NCBI RefSeq assembly: GCF_900106695.1
Contig: NZ_FNMZ01000002.1
Span: 558,001-622,000 of the forward strand
From: Albimonas donghaensis
GTDB lineage: Bacteria; Pseudomonadota; Alphaproteobacteria; Rhodobacterales; Rhodobacteraceae
Reading direction: 5' to 3'
Length of the DNA stretch: 64,000 nt
Part shown: positions 59,220 to 64,000 of the stretch, piece by piece
Layout: each line of letters begins with the position of its first letter
Numbering within the stretch: position 1 is the stretch's first letter
Translations under genes and position numbers: made by a program
Notes under the pieces: generated by a model
Told to the model about the DNA's origin: nothing
The model's input: only the letters and a program-made list of their open reading frames with translations
Databases searched by the model: none

Positions 59220-60500
59220 TTGGTTGAGGCGATACCGGATTTTTCGGACAAGGAGGCGGCGGGACGGTGGTTTCTCGCGCAGCCGCGCGAGAAGGTCGTC
59301 CTCATGGCCGCCCGATCCGCGCTGCGGGTGTTTCCGCGTGTCGGTGACATTTCCATCGAGCTAACCCCAGATCGAAATGCTTCCATAATCCTGCCGCTTG
59401 CGAGGGCTATATCGTCGTCTTGGACGATGTTTAGTTTTTTCGTCCAAGACGACGATATAGCCCTTGGCGCCGCCCGCGCCGCCGCCCTCGACGCCGCCCG
59501 CGCCGCCGCCCACGCCGCCCCCGCCGCCGCCCGCGCCGCCTACGCCGCCCTCGACGTCGCCCTCGACGCCGCCCACGCCGCCCCCGCCGCCGCCACCCGC
59601 GCCGCCTACGCCGCCCTCGACGTCGCCCTCGACGCCACCCACGCCGCCCTCGACGCCGCCCACGCCGACACTGACGCCGCCACCGCCACCGACGCCGCCC
59701 TCGCTGCCGAGGAAATGGTGGGTCCAGGCTTATGGCTTGACGCGCAACCCGAGGCTTTGAAGGCGGCATGGAAGGTCTTCCGCCAGCAGCTTCTCGATGC
59801 GGACGAGGGTTGGGAGGTCTGGACCGACTGGTATGACGCGCGGCTGCGCGGCGACCCGGTGGACTGGCCCCTCGAACGCGCCCGAATGCTGATCCCCGAC
59901 GATAAATGGCGGAAAGGGCCGAAGGTGCTCAACGCCGAGATCGCTCGGTTGATCGAGGCGCATAGCCAGTTGCCATTACCGGAGCTGACGCCCCCGGTGC
60001 GCGATGTCGATGTGCTGGACCCCGAGGTCATCACATCGCGGTTGTCTTCCGGCCCAGCCCCGGAATTCGGAACCGAGGCGGAGCTTGCCGAGCGACGGGC
60101 GGCCCGCGCACTCATCGCGGATGTGCGAGGGCTGATCCAGGAGGAGGTCCGGCACACCGAACGCCAGGGCATAGGGGGCAACAATCCCCCAGAAGGCGAG
60201 CGGATCGTCGAGGAATTCGCAGACCAGGCCTCCAACGCGCTCGACGCCCTCGACGCGGAACTGGAGAAGCCGGAACCCGATCTGGTCGACGTCGCGAAAT
60301 CCGCCAGCGTCCTGCGGGATGTCCTGCGCTGGTTCGGCCGAAAGCTTGACAAGGCCTCGGACAGCTTCGCCGGCGCCTTCGGCGCTCTCGCTGCCGGCGC
60401 GCTGACAGCCAACATCGCCGGGGTCGAGGTCAGCGCGACTCTGGGCTCGCTCCTGACCCAACTTGAGAAGTGGGCGCAGGTCGTTCTGAACGCCCCCTGA
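59220..60500 (+). CDS. Orphan protein with Ala-rich repeat region; uncharacterised family
   Basis: No function recognised. It is 426 aa from TTG 59220 (GGGGAGG upstream). The order is: an N-terminal region (1-60), a low-complexity Ala-rich stretch (about 83-165) with a 21-22-residue repeat, then conserved-looking WEVWTDWYDARLRGDP (198-213) and MLIPDDKWRKGPKVLNAE. The blocks around the two Trp and LIPD/GPK recall a widespread alphaproteobacterial hypothetical group, from memory only. The C-terminus has GGNNPPE and two hydrophobic stretches (AFGALAAGALTANIAGV). Codons 62-82 overlap a perfect inverted repeat. No operon partner. Confidence 0.6.
   Translation: MVEAIPDFSDKEAAGRWFLAQPREKVVLMAARSALRVFPRVGDISIELTPDRNASIILPLARAISSSWTMFSFFVQDDDIALGAARAAALDAARAAAHAAPAAARAAYAALDVALDAAHAAPAAATRAAYAALDVALDATHAALDAAHADTDAATATDAALAAEEMVGPGLWLDAQPEALKAAWKVFRQQLLDADEGWEVWTDWYDARLRGDPVDWPLERARMLIPDDKWRKGPKVLNAEIARLIEAHSQLPLPELTPPVRDVDVLDPEVITSRLSSGPAPEFGTEAELAERRAARALIADVRGLIQEEVRHTERQGIGGNNPPEGERIVEEFADQASNALDALDAELEKPEPDLVDVAKSASVLRDVLRWFGRKLDKASDSFAGAFGALAAGALTANIAGVEVSATLGSLLTQLEKWAQVVLNAP
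59403..59464. repeat. Perfect 25-bp inverted repeat inside the orphan gene
   Basis: Left arm 59403-59427 begins AGGGCTATATCGTCGTC and the right arm 59440-59464 is its exact complement, with a 12-nt loop TGTTTAGTTTTT. The element is about 50% GC in a 75% GC setting. The following G-T mismatch ends the stem. It lies in frame within coding sequence. Confidence 0.97.
59511..59639 (+). repeat. Near-perfect tandem duplication in the Ala-rich region
   Basis: A 63-bp unit (59511-59573) is followed by a 66-bp copy (59574-59639) that differs mainly by a 3-bp insertion. Both start CACGCCGCCCCCGCCGCCGC and encode H-A-A-P-A-A-A...A-Y-A-A-L-D-V-A-L-D. In-frame slippage is the likely origin. Confidence 0.9.
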
Positions 60501-60643
60501 CCACGCCCCCGCGCCCAACCGCCCCACCTCTCGCCCTCGCGCTTTGCCCACGCAGCGGGAGCGGGTATCACAATAGCCGGCCGCCCCTCCGGCGGCCTTG
60601 GGGAACGTGTGTGGAATCCGTGTTCGGAGGCGTCGCAAGAAAA

Positions 60644-62062
60644 ATGACCCGCAAGATATATCCCGTGATCCTGTGCGGAGGCTCGGGCACCCGCCTCTGG
60701 CCGCTGTCGCGCAAAAGCTACCCCAAGCAGTTCTCCGCCCTGATGGGCGAGGCCTCGCTGTTCCAGCTCACGCTCAAGCGGCTCTCGGGGGAGGGCTATG
60801 CGGATCCGGTGCTGCTGACCAACTCCGATTTCCGCTTCATCGCCACCCAGCAGCTGGGCGAAGCGGGGGGCAACGCCTCGAAGATCCTGATCGAGCCGGC
60901 GGCCCGCAACACCGCGCCCGCCATCCTCGCCGCCGCCGTGGCGCTGGCGGATGAGCCCGACGCGCTGATGCTGGTCGCGCCCTCGGACCACGTGATCAAG
61001 GACGACGCGGCCTTCCGGCTGGCGGTGGACGCGGCGGCGGGCGCCGCGGAGGCCGGGCAGCTGGTCACCTTCGGCATCACCCCCGACCGGCCCGAGACCG
61101 GCTACGGCTACCTGGAGCTGGAGACCGCGCCCGACGCCGGCGCCCAGCCCCTGAAGCGGTTCGTCGAGAAGCCCGACGCCGAGGCCGCCGCCGAAATGCT
61201 CGCCACCGGCCGCTTCCTGTGGAACGCCGGCATCTTCATGTTCAAGGTCTCGACCATCCTCAAGGCCTTCGAGGATCACGCGCCGGGGCTGATGGCGCCG
61301 GTCCGCGCCTCGGTCGCCGAGGGCGCGACGGATCTGTGCTTCTTCCGCCTGGGCGAGACCGCCTATATGGGCGCCGAGGACATCTCCATCGACTACGCGG
61401 TGATGGAGCGCGCGGCGAACCTGACCGTGGTGCCCTTCAACGGCGGCTGGAACGACCTGGGGTCGTGGGAGACCGTGTGGCGGGAGACGGGGCCGGATGC
61501 GGACGGGGTGGCCACCACCCAGGGCGCGACGGCGATCGACTGCAAGAACACCTTCCTGCGCACCGATTCCGAGGGCACCCGGCTGGTCGGCATCGGGCTG
61601 GAGAACATCGTGGCCGTGGCCATGCAGGACGCGGTGCTGGTCGCCGACATCCGGCAGAGCCAGCGGGTCAAGGAAGCCGTCGCCGCGCTGAAGCTGGAGA
61701 ACGCCGGCCAGGCCGAGGATTTCCCCCGCTTCCACCGCCCCTGGGGCTGGTACGAGACGCTGAGCCTCGGCCGCCGCTTCCAGGTCAAGCGGATCATGGT
61801 CTATCCGGGCGGGCAGCTTTCCCTCCAGTCGCACGTCCACCGCTCCGAGCATTGGGTGGTGGTCGAGGGCACGGCCAAGGTCACCGTCGGCGAAGAGGTG
61901 AAGCTGCTGAGCGAGAACCAGTCGGTCTACATCCCGCTGGGCGCCGTCCACCGGATGGAGAACCCGGGCAAGGTGCCGATGTATCTGATCGAGGTGCAGT
62001 CCGGCCCCTATCTCGGCGAAGACGACATCATCCGCTACGAGGACGTCTACGCACGCGCCTGA
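60644..62062 (+). CDS. manC: Mannose-1-phosphate guanylyltransferase/mannose-6-phosphate isomerase
   Basis: Bifunctional enzyme making GDP-mannose, 472 aa. The N-terminal nucleotidyltransferase starts PVILCGGSGTRLWPLSRKSY and includes VEKPDAEAAAEML. The C-terminal cupin isomerase has RPWGWYETLSLGRRFQVKRI and SLQSHVHRSEHWVVVEGTA. GDP-mannose feeds capsule or LPS glycans, in keeping with the capsule genes at 4-13 kb. ATG 60644 fits the family; GGAGG lies 13 nt before it, a long gap. GTG 60611 is also in frame. Confidence 0.95.
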   Translation: MTRKIYPVILCGGSGTRLWPLSRKSYPKQFSALMGEASLFQLTLKRLSGEGYADPVLLTNSDFRFIATQQLGEAGGNASKILIEPAARNTAPAILAAAVALADEPDALMLVAPSDHVIKDDAAFRLAVDAAAGAAEAGQLVTFGITPDRPETGYGYLELETAPDAGAQPLKRFVEKPDAEAAAEMLATGRFLWNAGIFMFKVSTILKAFEDHAPGLMAPVRASVAEGATDLCFFRLGETAYMGAEDISIDYAVMERAANLTVVPFNGGWNDLGSWETVWRETGPDADGVATTQGATAIDCKNTFLRTDSEGTRLVGIGLENIVAVAMQDAVLVADIRQSQRVKEAVAALKLENAGQAEDFPRFHRPWGWYETLSLGRRFQVKRIMVYPGGQLSLQSHVHRSEHWVVVEGTAKVTVGEEVKLLSENQSVYIPLGAVHRMENPGKVPMYLIEVQSGPYLGEDDIIRYEDVYARA

Positions 62063-62273
62063 CCGGGGCACGCGCCTGACGCGGGCCCGCGCCCGACGGG
62101 GGCCTGGGCCTGACCGGGCGCTTCGGCCTCCGCCGGGGATCGAGGATCGCGCGCCCGCCCGGGGACCACGGGCGGGCGCGTCTCGTCCCGGGCGGGATGC
62201 GATCCGCCTCGGGGCGGCCGCCATGGAACCCTCGGGGGCGCGCCCGCCCCCGGACAGGACCGGAGCCTTCGCC

Positions 62274-62864
62274 ATGACCCCGCCAGACCCCCACGATCCC
62301 GACCGCCTCGCCGCCATCCTCGGCTTTCTCGACGGGGCCGAGGCGCTGAAGGACACGCTGCGCTCCGGCGCCACCCGGCGGGGGCGGCGGGAGAGCACGG
62401 CCGAGCACAGCTGGCGGCTCGCCCTTCTCGCCATGCTGCTGACGCGCGAGACGCCGGAATGCGATCCGCTGAGGCTGATCCGCATGTGCCTGGCGCACGA
62501 TCTGGGCGAGGCGATCTCCGGCGACGTGCCGGCGGTGGACCAGCGGCCGGGCGATGGACGCGAGGCGCGGGAACGCGCGGACCTGGAGACGCTCTGCGCC
62601 CCCCTGCCCGCCGACCTGCGGGCCGAGATCCTCGACCTCTGCGCCGATTACGCCGCCGGCCAAAGCCCCGAGGCCCGCGCCGCCAAGGGGTTGGACAAGC
62701 TGGAGACGCTGCTCCAGCACGCGGTCGGCGCCCATCCGCCGGGCTTCGACCTCGGCTTCAACCTGGACTATGGGCGCGACCGGACCGGGGCGACGCCCCT
62801 GCTGCGGACCCTGCGCGGGATGGCCGACGCCCGCACGCGGGCCGCGATGGCGCGCGGCGCCTGA
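62274..62864 (+). CDS. HD-domain hydrolase (YfbR/5'-nucleotidase-like)
   Basis: A cytosolic HD-superfamily phosphohydrolase, 196 aa. The metal ligands are His in STAEHSWRLALLAMLL, His-Asp in CLAHDLGEAISGDVPA, and Asp in the later KGLDKLETLLQHAVGAHP. It resembles YfbR-type 5'-deoxynucleotidases, which act on dNMPs; the true substrate is unknown. ATG 62274 has GGAG 8 nt upstream. A hairpin follows. Confidence 0.88.
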   Translation: MTPPDPHDPDRLAAILGFLDGAEALKDTLRSGATRRGRRESTAEHSWRLALLAMLLTRETPECDPLRLIRMCLAHDLGEAISGDVPAVDQRPGDGREARERADLETLCAPLPADLRAEILDLCADYAAGQSPEARAAKGLDKLETLLQHAVGAHPPGFDLGFNLDYGRDRTGATPLLRTLRGMADARTRAAMARGA

Positions 62865-62914
62865 CGTCGCGATTCCGGTCGTCGCGGCTCCGGTCCTCGG
62901 GGGAGGCGAAACGC

Positions 62915-62953
62915 ATCCGCCCCCGCCCGGAGGCGACCGGAACGGGGGCGGAT
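62915..62953. terminator. Convergent terminator between HD and RTX genes
   Basis: An 11-bp stem (ATCCGCCCCCG/CGGGGGCGGAT) and a 17-nt loop, midway between two convergent stops. It lacks a T-run in either direction. Confidence 0.5.
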
Positions 62954-62981
62954 CAAAAGCCCGGATCCCGGAGACCGGGGC

Positions 62982-63650
62982 TCAGCCGAAGAGGAAATCG
63001 CCGTCCGACAGGTCGGAACGGTCCACGCCGAGCAGCAGGACCTTGCCGTCCTCATGCACGATCAGCACGCCATTCCTCACGTCGCGCAGCGTCAGGTCCT
63101 CGAAGGCCTCGGTGGTTTCGAACACCAGGTCGTCGACGCCGGCCTTGAAGTCCTTGACCTTGTCCCGGCCCGCATTGACCGAGAAAATGAAGTCGTCCGC
63201 CCCGCGTCCGCCGATCAGCAGGTCGCGCCCGGTCCCGCCGTCCAGCTCATCGCGCCCGCCGCCGCCCTTCAGCTTGTCGTTGCCCCCGAAGCCGAACAGC
63301 TCGTTGGCCTTGCGCGAGCCGACCAGCAGGTCCTTGCCCGCCAGGAACCCGCCATAGTTGGCGAACCCTTCGGAGAAGGAGAACGACAGGTCCAGATTGC
63401 GGATGCTCAGCACCGTCTTGCCGCCGATCTCGATGTCGAAGCGGTTGAGCTGGCCCGCGGTCACCGCGAAAGCGGCCGCGTTGGCGCCGCTGAAGTCGAA
63501 ATCCCCCTCGACCGTGATGGCCACCGACTTGCCGTTCTTGTTCCTGCCGGTGACCGCGTAGCCGTCGTCGTCGAACTCGAACGAAATGCTCGTCGGGCGC
63601 AGGTTCAGGTCCCGGTTGTTGAGCTCGCGGTTGATTCTGAAGATGGCCAT
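62982..63650 (-). CDS. Short RTX (hemolysin-type calcium-binding) protein
   Basis: A 222-aa protein with the nonapeptide calcium repeats GFGGNDKLKGGGGRDELDGG and TGRDLLIGGRGADDF (about residues 116-150). A beta-rich N-terminus precedes it and the end LLLGVDRSDLSDGDFLFG is typical of a type I secretion signal. There is no N-terminal signal peptide, so export by an HlyBD/TolC exporter is likely. No exporter gene is in the window. ATG 63650 has GGGGAGG upstream. Function outside the cell is unknown. Confidence 0.88.
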   Translation of the reverse strand: MAIFRINRELNNRDLNLRPTSISFEFDDDGYAVTGRNKNGKSVAITVEGDFDFSGANAAAFAVTAGQLNRFDIEIGGKTVLSIRNLDLSFSFSEGFANYGGFLAGKDLLVGSRKANELFGFGGNDKLKGGGGRDELDGGTGRDLLIGGRGADDFIFSVNAGRDKVKDFKAGVDDLVFETTEAFEDLTLRDVRNGVLIVHEDGKVLLLGVDRSDLSDGDFLFG

Positions 63651-63790
63651 TCACGCCTCCCCTTGGCGATTGTTTCCCCATGAGCCCCGTGAATGGCCTT
63701 GCCGCGGGCCCGCGGGCAAGATCGCTCCGCCGGCGGAACATGCGATCCCTGCGTCATGTGACCTCAACGCCGCAGCGTCAGGCGCGGCGA

Positions 63791-64000
63791 TCAGGCGCCC
63801 GGATGGAAATGCGCGTGGATGGTCTCGGCCAGCGCCTCGGACACGCCGGAGACGGCCTTGAGCTCCTCCACCCCCGCCCGGGTCACCCCCTTGGCCGAGC
63901 CGAAATGCGCCAGCAGCGCCCGCTTGCGCGTCGGCCCCACGCCCGGCACGTCGTCCAGCGGGTTCTTCACGCTGGCCTTGGCCCGCTTGGCCCGATGGGT
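63791..64000 (-). CDS. uvrC: Excinuclease ABC subunit C, C-terminal part (5' end outside window)
   Basis: The last 69 codons of UvrC, a nucleotide excision repair nuclease. The frame reads [20 protein letters not shown] then [19 protein letters not shown], the helix-hairpin-helix DNA-binding end of UvrC, and stops TGA at 63791. The gene continues past the right edge. The 140-bp gap to the RTX gene start (63651-63790) has no clear element. Confidence 0.93.
   Translation of the reverse strand, partial: THRAKRAKASVKNPLDDVPGVGPTRKRALLAHFGSAKGVTRAGVEELKAVSGVSEALAETIHAHFHPGA

Noticed and set aside
59464-59760. Pro/Ala/Gly repeats considered as a CRISPR-like or collagen-like array
   Set aside because: Units are codon-level slippage repeats within one frame with no spacers; not an array.

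Overview
The window is very GC-rich (about 70% by eye). Its gene families point to an alphaproteobacterium close to the Rhodobacterales: a DUF2849/CysI/CysH sulfite-reduction cluster, a purA-DUF2842 pair, a Usg protein, acnA divergent from ccmAB, a VPLPA-type C-terminal sorting tail and a fused indolepyruvate ferredoxin oxidoreductase. The genus cannot be fixed from the sequence. Most genes are chromosomal housekeeping genes. No transposase, integrase, prophage or CRISPR array was seen.

Layout. 0-3.6 kb: dnaK and dnaJ with a shared terminator. 3.7-12.7 kb: a SIMPL protein, then a capsule export region with two divergent paralogous KpsS-like proteins, a BexD/CtrA-like outer-membrane lipoprotein, a small secreted VPLPA-tail protein, and the ABC export operon kpsM-kpsT-kpsE. 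13-17.8 kb: an MDR oxidoreductase, then the cys cluster read leftwards (DUF2849, CysI, and a DUF934-CysH fusion). 17.9-26.2 kb: glmM, serC, serA, a double-CDGSH protein, rmuC, purA and a DUF2842 protein. 26.3-27.0 kb: a 750-bp gene-free segment of lower GC that leads into a PhoP/FeuP-type two-component system. 29-35 kb: a short-chain reductase divergent from its probable TetR regulator, tRNA-Glu(UUC), recJ and a 3-oxoacid CoA-transferase. 35.2-39.9 kb: infC with a probable AUA start, DUF938, a three-gene cobalt-type nitrile hydratase/thiocyanate hydrolase set, an EamA exporter and an LpxL-type acyltransferase, many coupled by start/stop overlaps. 39.9-43.7 kb: DUF1223, usg, and an MCP preceded by an overlapping small membrane protein. 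44-48.8 kb: acnA divergent from ccmAB. 49-55.3 kb: pstS-pstC-pstA-pstB-phoU-phoB, with a Pho-box-like site, an attenuator after pstS, and a one-base frameshift in pstB. 55.4-64 kb: the fused ferredoxin oxidoreductase, an Ala-rich orphan gene carrying a 25-bp perfect inverted repeat, manC, an HD hydrolase, a short RTX protein and the 3' end of uvrC.

No complete new multi-gene system stands out. The best leads are the DUF934-CysH fusion, the three-subunit nitrile hydratase-like operon with a His-rich N-terminus, the palindrome inside the Ala-rich orphan gene, the repeat-bearing control regions upstream of acnA and of the two-component operon, and two families of dispersed hairpins at gene ends. 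The pstB frameshift needs resequencing before it is given any biological meaning.
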